Shown: positions 1 to 5,906 of the stretch, piece after piece
How the letters are laid out: every line of letters begins with the position of its first letter
Numbering within the stretch: position 1 is the stretch's first letter
Origin: Oscillospiraceae bacterium
GTDB lineage: Bacteria > Bacillota_A > Clostridia > Oscillospirales > Oscillospiraceae
NCBI GenBank assembly: GCA_017415945.1
Contig: JAFQDR010000099.1
Span: 1 to 9,862, forward strand
Length of the DNA stretch: 9,862 nt
Direction: 5' to 3'
The notes under the pieces: generated by a model
Told to the model about the DNA's origin: nothing
The model's input: only the letters and a program-made list of their open reading frames with translations
Databases searched by the model: none
Program-made: the position numbers and the translations under genes

Positions 1-360
1 AACGGACACTATGACATCTACCTCCAGAAGAAGGGTGGCAGATGGGTCGTAGGAACAAACTACACATTCGGCCCTGTGAACCATGTCGAGGAAGTGGCTG
101 TAAACAGTGGCAAGGTCTGGCTCCGACTTACCGGAAACCGTATGCAGTATCAGCTCTGGTATTCTACTGACGGCAAGGATTTCAAGCAGGTGGGTGTGGG
201 CGACGCGCGCTTCCTCAGCACCGAGACTCTCGGCAACTTCACAGGCATCATGCTCGGCCTCTGGGCTCAGTCACCTTCTCAGAAGGGATATGCAGACTTC
301 GAGTACTTCGAGTACAAGCAGGTCGAACCTCAAAGACCTATGCGCAGACGTCCGCAGTAA
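1..360 (+). CDS. C-terminal end of a GH43-type glycoside hydrolase (partial, 5' end outside window)
   Basis: The reading frame is open from base 1 and stops at 358-360, giving the last 119 residues of a larger protein. The segment resembles the beta-sandwich (concanavalin-like) C-terminal domain of GH43 beta-xylosidases and arabinofuranosidases: alternating short beta strands, a YSTDGKDFKQVG strand pair, a GNFTGIMLGLWAQS strand, and a closing ADFEYFEY strand. In that family this module packs against an N-terminal five-bladed propeller and helps shape the active site. The propeller and catalytic acids are outside the window, so the substrate cannot be read. The protein ends in a short arginine-rich tail (RPMRRRPQ). 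A strong terminator follows 19 nt after the stop. Such genes are typical of polysaccharide-degrading Bacteroidetes. The fold assignment is fairly safe; the exact GH family is inferred. Confidence 0.72.
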   Translation, partial: NGHYDIYLQKKGGRWVVGTNYTFGPVNHVEEVAVNSGKVWLRLTGNRMQYQLWYSTDGKDFKQVGVGDARFLSTETLGNFTGIMLGLWAQSPSQKGYADFEYFEYKQVEPQRPMRRRPQ

Positions 361-378
361 TTATAAGCATATAATGAG

Positions 379-408
379 ATCCCCTCCCTTGCGAGGGGAT
401 TTTTATTT
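379..408 (+). terminator. Rho-independent terminator after the GH43-type gene
   Basis: An 8-bp perfect stem (ATCCCCTC at 379-386, GAGGGGAT at 393-400) with a 6-nt loop is followed by TTTTATTT. It lies directly after the glycosidase gene. Its T-run overlaps the stop codon of the convergent ORF6N gene, so the two genes share almost no spacer and the hairpin may also serve the other strand. Confidence 0.85.
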
Positions 409-957
409 CCTCCTGACTCTCTTTACTTTGTGTCTTATCTTTCCGATTACAAAATTCAGTTCCAGGCTTGATTCTGTTTCTGATGTCTCCATATCCGGCA
501 TTATAATATCTGCAAGGATTTCTCCAAAGCCTTGAATCTTATGAGAATCAGTATTCTCGTGCATACTTAAAATCTCATTCTTTAATATCCTTACCTTCGC
601 AAATGTTTCAATTATAGCAAAGGTAACATCTGTTGCCCTTTTGCTTTTTAAGATTGTGGCCAGCATATACAATCCCTTTTCAGTAAAGACCTTTGGCGTA
701 GACCTTCTTTTTGTCGACCATTTTGCGGTCGAAAATTTCGACCGCAAAACAGCCAACTCATCCAAAGTCAGTGAAAACATATACTCATCCGGAAACTTGT
801 CCGGGTTATTCTTTACAGCCTCATTAATTCTTTTTGTTTCTACCCCATACAATTCAGCCACATCTGCATCAATTATGACATTCTGTTGCCTGATGAAAAT
901 AATTCTATCCTTGACTTCATTTTGCATTAAGGATAGTGATTCGACTTCCTGTTTCAT
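403..957 (-). CDS. ORF6N domain-containing protein
   Basis: A 184-residue protein. Residues about 17-115 match the ORF6N domain: a start of the type RIIFIRQQNVIIDADVAELY, then ETKRINEAVKNN, then FPDEYMFSLT, and a later FTEKGLYMLATILKSKRA segment. ORF6N (a KilA-N/Bro-related domain) is known from phage antirepressor-like and anti-phage-like proteins. Stand-alone copies are very common as orphan genes in Bacteroides and Prevotella, with no settled function; DNA binding is assumed. The C-terminal 60 residues hold a helix that is probably coiled (KVRILKNEILSMHENT) and a basic tail (KIRHKVKRVRRK). There is no clear Shine-Dalgarno sequence, as is usual in Bacteroidetes. The gene converges on the GH43-type gene and is more AT-rich than its neighbours. 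A 14-bp perfect inverted repeat lies inside the coding sequence at 721-749. Confidence 0.85.
   Translation of the reverse strand: MKQEVESLSLMQNEVKDRIIFIRQQNVIIDADVAELYGVETKRINEAVKNNPDKFPDEYMFSLTLDELAVLRSKFSTAKWSTKRRSTPKVFTEKGLYMLATILKSKRATDVTFAIIETFAKVRILKNEILSMHENTDSHKIQGFGEILADIIMPDMETSETESSLELNFVIGKIRHKVKRVRRK
721..749. repeat. Perfect 14-bp inverted repeat inside the ORF6N gene
   Basis: TTTTGCGGTCGAAA (721-734) and TTTCGACCGCAAAA (736-749) are exact reverse complements around a single central base. On the coding strand they encode the LRSKFSTAK stretch in the middle of the ORF6N domain. The palindrome could be an operator, a recombination or insertion site, or a chance product of a repetitive Ser/Lys/Thr-coding stretch. 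Confidence 0.8.
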
Positions 958-980
958 TACATCAATGTTTTATGCCGTAT

Positions 981-1023
981 AAAAAAAGCGCGATACAGGC
1001 CATACGACTATGCCTATATCGCG
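981..1023 (-). terminator. Rho-independent terminator after the DUF4252-like gene
   Basis: A 12-bp stem with one mismatch (989-1000 with 1012-1023, core CGCGATA/TATCGCG and AGGC/GCCT) has an 11-nt loop. Reading the minus strand it is followed by CTTTTTTTAT (complement of 981-988). It sits about 80 nt past the stop codon of the DUF4252-like gene and just before the ORF6N start, so it separates the two minus-strand genes. Confidence 0.75.
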
Positions 1024-1105
1024 TTGTGGAACTCTAACCGAACCACGGCATCCAATATTATTTTCAAATATAAGATAAATTTCAAGAAACGCCAAATTCT
1101 GGGAC

Positions 1106-1354
1106 CTACATCGCGGAAGCGGCGGCTTTTGCTATGAGGGCCTCCACTTCAGAACGGTTCATTGTGCCGTCGATGCATATGAACTGTACATCCCCGTCCG
1201 AACGGCACAGAAACACGAAGCTCTCTATGGTCTTCTCATTTCCGACGGTATAAATGTTTACATTATCACCGTCGTCCTTTACTTCCATCAGGAGTTCGTA
1301 CCTGCCTTTCTTAACCATAGCCTCGACATCCGAAGCCATATCCGCACTCTTTGC
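1106..1354 (-). CDS. 3' part of a DUF4252-like gene (5' end lost at the contig joint)
   Basis: The last 80 or so residues of a small protein, reading on the minus strand to a TAG stop at 1106-1108. The pattern SDVEAMVKKGRYELLMEVKD-DG-NVNIYTVGNEKTIESFVFL, then FICIDGTMNRSEVEALIA, matches the C-terminal half of DUF4252 proteins as I know them: small, usually exported Bacteroidetes proteins often encoded near ECF sigma factor genes. The N-terminal signal peptide and first half are missing. Upstream, the sequence becomes the N-terminal half of a clostridial P-loop kinase in a different frame, so no proper start exists here. The frame stays open to a start at 1594, but the extra residues are an out-of-frame shadow of the kinase. 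The family call is from memory of the motif and is moderately sure. Confidence 0.6.
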   Translation of the reverse strand, partial: AKSADMASDVEAMVKKGRYELLMEVKDDGDNVNIYTVGNEKTIESFVFLCRSDGDVQFICIDGTMNRSEVEALIAKAAASAM

Positions 1355-1370
1355 AGAACCGCTCATAGTA
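1340..1370. other. Likely chimeric junction between Bacteroidetes and clostridial DNA
   Basis: On the minus strand the kinase reads well up to GGNVYYERF (ending about 1356). The next bases make sense only in another frame, where they start the DUF4252-like C-terminal half (SADMASDVEAMV). The exact crossover cannot be placed, because a few bases around GGTTCTGCAAAGAG could belong to either side. Gene families, GC content and signal types all change here: no clear Shine-Dalgarno sequence to the left, GGAGG-type sites to the right. Confidence 0.75.
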
Positions 1371-1610
1371 CACATTCCCGCCGGGGGTACGCAAACGCTC
1401 GGGGGTGCGGAAGCCCTGTGGCAGGAAGAAGTCATCCATATGAATGACCGCCGCGTCCAATCGGTCTGCCAGCAACGCCGCAAGGGTGCTCTTCCCCGAT
1501 GCCGCCATGCCGTCCATGCCGATGACCACGGGGCGTGTCCCGCTCTGCAGCATGGCATCCACCCGCGCGGCAATCTCCTCGATGTAGTTTTCAAACAGTC
1601 CTTGTGACAT
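1356..1610 (-). CDS. N-terminal half of a uridine-kinase-like P-loop kinase (truncated at the joint)
   Basis: About 85 genuine residues. A Walker A loop GMAASGKST lies at residues 34-42, followed by HMDDFFLP at 57-64 and the stretch RTPERLRTPGGNVYYERF, an order typical of uridine/cytidine kinase-like (AAA_18/Udk) enzymes that phosphorylate a nucleoside or other small molecule in the cytoplasm. The family is usually about 190-210 residues, so the C-terminal half is missing. The frame runs on 15 more residues of foreign sequence to a stop at 1311. The start is placed at 1610 because GGAGG lies 6-7 nt upstream; the in-frame ATG at 1622 overlaps that site. A TTGCCA-N18-TATAAT promoter lies at 1639-1668. 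Substrate specificity cannot be stated. Confidence 0.75.
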
Positions 1611-1638
1611 AACAGCCTCCATGTTTTCAGATAGTATC

Positions 1639-1668
1639 ATTATACCCATCACAACCGTCTTTTGGCAA
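1639..1668 (-). promoter_or_regulatory. Sigma-A-type promoter of the uridine-kinase-like gene
   Basis: On the minus strand: TTGCCA (complement of 1663-1668), an 18-nt spacer, and a perfect TATAAT (complement of 1639-1644). The start codon at 1610 is about 28 nt past the -10 box, leaving a short leader with its GGAGG site. Confidence 0.7.
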
Positions 1669-1684
1669 GTGCCCTATCAAATAA

Positions 1685-1712
1685 CAAATCCAATTCCTAA
1701 GAATTGGATTTG
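1685..1712. repeat. 12-bp inverted repeat, copy 1 of the CAAATCCAATTC element
   Basis: CAAATCCAATTC (1685-1696) and GAATTGGATTTG (1701-1712) form a perfect 12-bp stem with a CTAA loop. A related copy starts with the same 12 bases at 3661, on the other side of the ABC transporter gene. This is probably a dispersed short intergenic repeat, or a remnant of one. Confidence 0.7.
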
Positions 1713-1719
1713 ACTTAAA

Positions 1720-1750
1720 CTATTCACTATTCACTTTTCACTATTCACTC
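1720..1750. repeat. Heptamer tandem repeat (CTATTCA, four copies)
   Basis: Four back-to-back heptamers read CTATTCA, CTATTCA, CTTTTCA, CTATTCA and end in CTC. It lies between the 12-bp hairpin and the ABC transporter terminator. Similar TATTCAC runs are familiar from clostridial intergenic repeats; that link is from general knowledge and untested. Confidence 0.75.
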
Positions 1751-1761
1751 TTACCTGTAAT

Positions 1762-1783
1762 AAACGCCCATAGAGGGCGTTTT
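1762..1783 (-). terminator. Hairpin terminator after the ABC transporter
   Basis: An 8-bp perfect stem, AAACGCCC (1762-1769) with GGGCGTTT (1775-1782), and a 5-nt loop begin right after the transporter stop codon at 1784-1786. On the minus strand the trailing sequence is only weakly T-rich (TTTATTA). On the plus strand a longer T-run follows the stem, so it may act both ways. Confidence 0.7.
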
Positions 1784-3601
1784 TTACAGTGTTTCCCCTG
1801 TGGGGATCTGGTTCCACAGTCGGTAGTAAATGCCCTCCAGTGCCAGCAGCTCCTCGTGGCTGCCGCTTTCGGCAATGCCGTCGGCATTCAAGACCAAAAT
1901 ACGGTCGTAGTCCTTGATGGTGGTCAGTCGGTGGGCAATGGTCAGGGTGGTTCTGCCGTGGGCCAGCTCCTCCAAGCTCTGCCCCACCATGATTTCGCTT
2001 TCATTGTCCAGCGCACTGGTTGCCTCATCCAGAATGAGGATGGGGGGATTCTTCAAAAATACACGTGCAATGGACAGTCTCTGCTTCTGTCCGCCGCTGA
2101 GCTTCACGCCCCGTTCCCCCACATAGGTATCGTAGCCGTCCTTCAATGCATCGATGAATCGGTCGGCCCCTGCCAGCTTTGCCGCGCGGACGATCTCCTC
2201 ACGAGTGGCCTCGGGCTTGCCGTATGCAATGTTCTCCGCCACGGTGCCGCTGAACAGATACACATCCTGCTGCACGATGCCGATGGCGCCGCGGAGGCTC
2301 TTGAGGGTCACGCCCTTGATGTTCTGTCCATCGATTTCGATGCTGCCGTCGGTGACATCGTAGAAACGGGGAATCAGACTGCACAGGGTAGTCTTGCCGC
2401 CGCCGGAGGGGCCAACCAGACCCACACGTTCCCCGGGTCGGATGGACAGGTTCACACCGTTGAGCACCTTGTTCTTGTCGTCGGGGTATTCAAAGGACAC
2501 GTTCTTAAACTCGATACCGCCCTTTGTCACCTGCAGAGGCACCGCGTCGGGCTCGTCGAAGATCTCGATGTCCGTATCCATGATCTCAAAGAAACGCTCG
2601 ATGCCCGTCATGCCCCGCTGGAACTGCTCCGCAAATTCCACAATACGGCGAATGGTGGCAATGAGGGTGGAGACGTACATGGTATAAGCAACCAGATCCC
2701 CGGGGGTGATCCAGCCCTTCACCACGAAGATGCCGCCTCCCAGAATGACCACCAGATACATGAGCCCGTCAAACAGGCGGGTGGAACACTGGAAGGCTGC
2801 CATAAGCCGATAGGTGATTTTCTTAATGTCCTTAAAGGCCTGATTGCCCTTGTCGAACTTTTCCTTTTCCAGCTCCTCGGCGCCGAAGGCCTTAATGACC
2901 CGTTCCCCCAGCAGGCTGTCCTCGATTTGGCTGTTCAGCTCACCGATCTGCACACGCTGACGGCGGAAGGCCGCGCGCTGCTTCTGGTTGATGGTAATGG
3001 ACACTGCCATCATCAGAGGCACGCACACGAACAAAATACAGGTCAAGGGCAAATTATAGGTGCACAGGATGCAGAAGCTCACCAGAATCTTGATGCCCGC
3101 AATAAAAAATTCCTCGGGACAGTGGTGGGCAAACTCGGTAACATCAAACAGGTCATTGGTAATGCGGCCCATGATCTGTCCTATTTTATTGTTGGAGTAG
3201 TAATTCTGGCTCAGCCGCTGGAGATGGTCAAAGGCATCTCGGCGCATATCCGTCTCGATATACACCCCCATAACGTGCCCCGTATTGGCCATGTAGTATT
3301 GGGCCATAGCATCGATGATACGCAGGACAAAGTATAAAAGCCCCAGCTTCAGCACCAGAGACACGGACAGAGCCGCCAGATCGTTGATGGCAAGATCGGT
3401 AATGTGGCGCATAATGAGGGGCAGCACCAAATCGCAGATACAGGTCAGAGCCGCGCAGAACAGGTCGAAAATGACAATGTGGAGATATTGCTTCTCATAT
3501 GGCCAGAATCTGGCAATGAGGCTTTTCTTGGAGGATTGATAGCGGGGACTGTCGGTGACGGGCTTGACCGCAGTCTCCTGCTTAAAGGTAAACTTTGCCA
3601 T
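1784..3601 (-). CDS. ABC exporter half-transporter (fused membrane and ATPase domains)
   Basis: 605 residues, the normal length for an MsbA/BmrA/LmrA-type ABC exporter. Residues about 30-330 form the six-helix membrane domain; the ATPase domain follows. Visible motifs are the A-loop tyrosine Y372 (FEYPDD), Walker A GPSGGGKTT at 397-405, a Q-loop VQQDVYLFSGTVAENI, the signature LSGGQ at 501-505, Walker B ending in D525-E526, and the switch histidine H557. All catalytic residues are present, so a homodimer could hydrolyse ATP. Substrate (lipid, drug or peptide) cannot be told. The start at 3601 is chosen because AAAGGAG lies 6 nt upstream; an in-frame ATG at 3646 would overlap the promoter. It has its own promoter and terminator and no partner half-transporter in the window, which fits homodimer action. 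Confidence 0.93.
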   Translation of the reverse strand: MAKFTFKQETAVKPVTDSPRYQSSKKSLIARFWPYEKQYLHIVIFDLFCAALTCICDLVLPLIMRHITDLAINDLAALSVSLVLKLGLLYFVLRIIDAMAQYYMANTGHVMGVYIETDMRRDAFDHLQRLSQNYYSNNKIGQIMGRITNDLFDVTEFAHHCPEEFFIAGIKILVSFCILCTYNLPLTCILFVCVPLMMAVSITINQKQRAAFRRQRVQIGELNSQIEDSLLGERVIKAFGAEELEKEKFDKGNQAFKDIKKITYRLMAAFQCSTRLFDGLMYLVVILGGGIFVVKGWITPGDLVAYTMYVSTLIATIRRIVEFAEQFQRGMTGIERFFEIMDTDIEIFDEPDAVPLQVTKGGIEFKNVSFEYPDDKNKVLNGVNLSIRPGERVGLVGPSGGGKTTLCSLIPRFYDVTDGSIEIDGQNIKGVTLKSLRGAIGIVQQDVYLFSGTVAENIAYGKPEATREEIVRAAKLAGADRFIDALKDGYDTYVGERGVKLSGGQKQRLSIARVFLKNPPILILDEATSALDNESEIMVGQSLEELAHGRTTLTIAHRLTTIKDYDRILVLNADGIAESGSHEELLALEGIYYRLWNQIPTGETL

Positions 3602-3628
3602 GCGATACTCCTTTGATAAGATATCTCC

Positions 3629-3657
3629 ATTATACGCGCGCCCCACGCTCCATTCAA
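3629..3657 (-). promoter_or_regulatory. Sigma-A-type promoter of the ABC transporter
   Basis: On the minus strand: TTGAAT (complement of 3652-3657), an exact 17-nt spacer, and TATAAT (complement of 3629-3634). The leader to the start codon at 3601 is about 20 nt and contains the AAAGGAG site. Confidence 0.8.
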
Positions 3658-3660
3658 TAC

Positions 3661-3687
3661 CAAATCCAATTCATCGGATTTGGATTT
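3661..3687. repeat. CAAATCCAATTC element, copy 2 (imperfect)
   Basis: It starts with the same 12 bases as the repeat at 1685 and ends in TTGGATTT followed by an AC dinucleotide two bases on. The inner part has diverged, leaving arms of 8 bp (3662-3669 with 3680-3687). Copies 1 and 2 bracket the ABC transporter gene. Confidence 0.6.
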
Positions 3688-3692
3688 CACAT

Positions 3693-3733
3693 GAATACCC
3701 CCCGCCGACTCATCCGAGTCGGCGGGGGTATTC
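3693..3733 (-). terminator. Long GC-rich hairpin after the first PH-like paralog (probable terminator)
   Basis: An 18-bp stem with one bulged C: 3693-3711 pairs with 3716-3733 around the loop ATCC (core GCCGACTC/GAGTCGGC). It lies 28 nt past the stop of the gene at 3761-4321. No real U-tract follows on either strand, so termination is likely from position and stability but not proven. A repeat-element origin is possible. Confidence 0.6.
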
Positions 3734-3760
3734 AAAGAGGGTATATGAGAAAAGAAAGGT

Positions 3761-4321
3761 TTACTTCACGTACTTGTTAACCAGCTTTTCCACCTTGTCT
3801 GCTTCGGGAATGCCGTACATCACAAAGCGGTCACACATGCTGCAGTCGTCGGTCATACGGAGGCCGAAAATGGTGTTCAGTCTTCTGCGGGAGGGACGAA
3901 CCTTCATGCCGCTTTCGCCGCACAGCAGAGAGGTCTGACCGTCCTTATCGGTTTCAAACTTGTATGCGTCGATCTTGTCGTAAGCAACAGCGTGTACAGC
4001 ACCGTTGACCAGTACCAGCAGGCGTCTGTCGGTCACACCGTAAACAGCCTTGTTCAGCTTGCCAACGTCCATCCGGTCGGGAGCCAGGATCACACCCATG
4101 AGCACAGCCAGCAGTACCAATACCGCAGCCTTAAAGGGGATGGTACCTTCGGTAACGCCCAGCATATAGTACATCAGAAATGCAACAGCACCGAACACGG
4201 TCAGAACCGCCTTGCCGGCATAAACATTCTTGTGGGTCTCATCCAGCATTTTCATGGTGGGTTTGCCGCTCCACAGCAGCTTTTCGCCTTCCAAAAGAAC
4301 TTCATTCAGCTTATCGTTCAT
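3761..4321 (-). CDS. PH-like two-helix membrane protein, paralog 1 of 3
   Basis: 186 residues. The N-terminus has an EGEKLLWSGKP motif (11-21) of the kind seen before the membrane segments of bacterial PH-domain (YdbS/DUF304-like) proteins. Hydrophobic segments lie at about 38-56 and 62-80. The soluble C-terminal half begins YGVTDRRLLVLV (94-105), continues with AVAYDKID and DKDGQTSLLCG, and ends in a VMYGI motif (167-171) and an amphipathic helix. Cys134 and Cys163 are conserved in all three paralogs. I infer a membrane-anchored PH-like domain on the cytoplasmic face; the function is unknown. The start is set by GGAGG 8 nt upstream. It has its own promoter and terminator, so it is probably a single-gene transcript. 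Its middle (about 140-160) is the most divergent of the three. Confidence 0.85.
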   Translation of the reverse strand: MNDKLNEVLLEGEKLLWSGKPTMKMLDETHKNVYAGKAVLTVFGAVAFLMYYMLGVTEGTIPFKAAVLVLLAVLMGVILAPDRMDVGKLNKAVYGVTDRRLLVLVNGAVHAVAYDKIDAYKFETDKDGQTSLLCGESGMKVRPSRRRLNTIFGLRMTDDCSMCDRFVMYGIPEADKVEKLVNKYVK

Positions 4322-4372
4322 CGTTTACCTCCATAATATCCCTCTGCCTCCGCAGCAGAAATTTCTGTACTG

Positions 4373-4405
4373 ATTGTACCATGATTGGAATAAATTTCGG
4401 GTTAA
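4373..4405 (-). promoter_or_regulatory. Promoter of paralog 1 with paired TTAAC-type boxes
   Basis: On the minus strand: TTAACC (complement of 4400-4405), then TTTATT 11 nt further in (4389-4394), then 10 nt and a TACAAT -10 box (4373-4378). There is no good -35 hexamer at 17 nt. The block CTTAACCCGAA, then 13 nt, then ATGGTACAAT is identical in paralog 2. The weaker second hexamer makes this the least regular of the three promoters. Confidence 0.65.
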
Positions 4406-4478
4406 GAACGTCCATGCGAGATAAACATTTTATCAACTTTTCCCCAATCTCCGCTAAGCACTCTTAACGTGGCAGCGT

Positions 4479-4508
4479 AAAAAGAGCACCGCCAAAACGG
4501 TGCTCTTT
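4479..4508 (-). terminator. Rho-independent terminator after paralog 2
   Basis: A perfect 11-bp stem, AAAGAGCACCG (4481-4491) with CGGTGCTCTTT (4498-4508), and a 6-nt loop. On the minus strand it ends in CTTTTTAC. It sits about 20 nt after the stop of the gene at 4528-5103 and ahead of the regulatory region of paralog 1, so it insulates the two genes. Confidence 0.9.
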
Positions 4509-4527
4509 CGGTATTTTAACGAGATAT

Positions 4528-5103
4528 TTACAGGGTCATCATATACTTTTCCGCAATATCGGAAACCTTATCCGCACTGTCCGTAATGCCGTACATCACA
4601 TAGCTTTCGCACATACCCGTATCCAGATTCGTGCGCACACCGCACACAGCGCCCTCACGTCTGGAGGTTTCCTTGGCCTTCAGCGCATCCGCACCGCACA
4701 CAAGGCTCACAACGCCGTCCTTGTCGGCAGCGATTTTCCAGCCGTCGATATGCTCATATTCCACAGCACTGACCAGCTTATCGATCACAGTGATCATGCG
4801 GCGGTCAGTCATAGCATACAGGACGCCGCTGCGGAGCTTCTTGGCATCCGCAAAATCGTTGTAGATGCTGTACAGGAAGGGCAGCGAACAAACAAGGATG
4901 GCAATGGGCTGCACCTCCACACCGTTTTTCAGAGCAGCGGAAATATACCAGCCACTCAAAACCAGGATCCCCACCACGACCAATAGAATTTTCCGCATGA
5001 TCGCCGTTTTATAAATTCCCGACAAGGTGCTTATCGCTTCGGGTCTGCCGCTCCACAGAAGCCGTTCCCCCTCCTGCAAAATGCTTTCCAATCTATTTTC
5101 CAT
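4528..5103 (-). CDS. PH-like two-helix membrane protein, paralog 2 of 3
   Basis: 191 residues. It has the same order of parts as its neighbours: EGERLLWSGRP at 11-21, hydrophobic segments at about 38-57 and 65-81, YAMTDRRMITVI at 96-107, AVEYEHID, DKDGVVSLVCG, and VMYGI at 169-173. Cys136 and Cys165 are 29 residues apart, the same spacing as in the other two. The start is placed at 5103 rather than further upstream because GGAGGG lies 7 nt before this ATG, and because the resulting length and N-terminus match the paralogs; the longer frame to 5247 would run through the promoter. Function is unknown; a membrane-anchored PH-like domain is inferred. It is flanked by its own promoter and a strong terminator. 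Confidence 0.85.
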   Translation of the reverse strand: MENRLESILQEGERLLWSGRPEAISTLSGIYKTAIMRKILLVVVGILVLSGWYISAALKNGVEVQPIAILVCSLPFLYSIYNDFADAKKLRSGVLYAMTDRRMITVIDKLVSAVEYEHIDGWKIAADKDGVVSLVCGADALKAKETSRREGAVCGVRTNLDTGMCESYVMYGITDSADKVSDIAEKYMMTL

Positions 5104-5145
5104 AGTGTTTCCCTCCATCCATGGTTTACCAAGTACTCTATATAC

Positions 5146-5178
5146 ATTGTACCATCCCCTTTGTGAAGTTCGGGTTAA
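5146..5178 (-). promoter_or_regulatory. Promoter of paralog 2 with paired TTAAC/TTCACA boxes
   Basis: On the minus strand: TTAACC (complement of 5173-5178), TTCACA 11 nt further in (5162-5167), then 10 nt and TACAAT (5146-5151). The upstream box sits in a small inverted repeat, GTTCGG-cttaac-CCGAAC. An alternative reading, TTCACA with a 17-nt spacer to TATATA, would put the start site about 11-12 nt downstream. Confidence 0.65.
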
Positions 5179-5195
5179 GCCGAACCACTCCGCAG

Positions 5196-5231
5196 TCAAG
5201 CATCCGTTAAGCTGTGCTGCGCTTTCGTAAA
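5196..5231 (-). promoter_or_regulatory. Distal conserved blocks upstream of paralog 2
   Basis: Reading the minus strand: TTTACGAAAGCG (5220-5231), TTAACG (5205-5210) and GCTTGA (5196-5201). The same three blocks in the same order and near-identical spacing lie upstream of paralog 3 (5957-5992). Sequence between the blocks is not conserved. These are candidate upstream binding sites. Confidence 0.5.
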
Positions 5232-5247
5232 CCCGGCTTAACGGCAC

Positions 5248-5275
5248 AAAAAATCCCCCTCACTTTGGTGAGGGG
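5248..5275 (-). terminator. Rho-independent terminator after paralog 3
   Basis: An 8-bp perfect stem, CCCCTCAC (5256-5263) with GTGAGGGG (5268-5275), and the loop TTTG. On the minus strand it is followed by GATTTTTTG. It lies about 22 nt after the paralog 3 stop. Confidence 0.9.
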
Positions 5276-5297
5276 AATTGATACAGTCTATTCGATT

Positions 5298-5873
5298 TTA
5301 CCCAATGTACTTGGAAAGAATGGCATCGATCGCCTTGACCTCCGCGGTAATGCCGTACATCGCAAAGCCGTGGCATTCCCCGGTTTCGGCGTTATTCTGT
5401 GCACCGCAAACAGTCACGCTGCGTCTGCCGTAGGGCTTGGCCTCACGAGCTCGTTCTCCGCACAGCAGACTGGTATGCCCATCCTCATCGGTGACAAATT
5501 CATAGTCACCCTTTTTCATACGTTCATAGTCCACCGCTTCCGTGCTCATGCCCATAACCGCAATGATACGCTGGTCGGTCAAGCCGTAAATGGTTTTACT
5601 GCGCAGCTTGTTGGCATCCAGAATTTCCCCGAACACACCATACACCCCCGCTGCCAGCACCAACAGGATCACGGGAAGCTTCACATCCACATGGCTTTTG
5701 CCCGCGGCAATGATATAAATAACGATCAGTACCGCCACCACCGCCGCAACGATAACAGCCTTTCGAATAAAACGCCCCTTGTGGGTCTTGTCCAGAGTCT
5801 CGAAGGCTTCGGGTCTGGCGCACCACAGCAGAGTTTCGTCGTCCTTCAGTTTGCTTTTCAGAATTTCTTCCAT
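5298..5873 (-). CDS. PH-like two-helix membrane protein, paralog 3 of 3
   Basis: 191 residues. It has DDETLLWCARP at 11-21 and DKTHKGRFIRK just before the first hydrophobic segment (about 39-57). A second hydrophobic segment at about 66-81 is followed by YGLTDQRIIAVM at 96-107, AVDYERM, DEDGHTSLLCG and AMYGI at 171-175. Cys138 and Cys167 keep the 29-residue spacing. TDQR replaces TDRR, and a third cysteine appears in LLWCARP. The start codon has GGAGG 6-7 nt upstream, with the same GGAGGCTGTTATG context as the kinase gene at 1610. The same PH-like membrane role is inferred; no reaction is known. It is the copy nearest to glnA but is separated from it by a hairpin terminator and its own promoter. 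Confidence 0.85.
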   Translation of the reverse strand: MEEILKSKLKDDETLLWCARPEAFETLDKTHKGRFIRKAVIVAAVVAVLIVIYIIAAGKSHVDVKLPVILLVLAAGVYGVFGEILDANKLRSKTIYGLTDQRIIAVMGMSTEAVDYERMKKGDYEFVTDEDGHTSLLCGERAREAKPYGRRSVTVCGAQNNAETGECHGFAMYGITAEVKAIDAILSKYIG

Positions 5874-5906
5874 AACAGCCTCCCAATCTGCTTGATTTCT
5901 GCTTCT

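Noticed and set aside
1023..1055. A possible tRNA-like fragment (GTGGAACTCTAACCGAACCAC)
   Set aside because: The ends pair over only 4 bp, and there are no proper D, anticodon and T arms.
1106..1652. A novel kinase-DUF4252 fusion protein
   Set aside because: The two halves are in different frames and belong to different phyla as judged by family knowledge, so no single product could contain both.
1856..3337. A 493-codon open frame on the plus strand opposite the ABC transporter
   Set aside because: The minus-strand protein has every ABC exporter motif in order. The opposite frame gives a His/Gln/Gly-rich composition with no recognisable domain.
3761..5873. A defence system or toxin-antitoxin array
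   Set aside because: The three genes are similar membrane PH-like proteins with separate promoters. No nuclease, toxin fold or antitoxin partner is visible, so a defence role has no support here.
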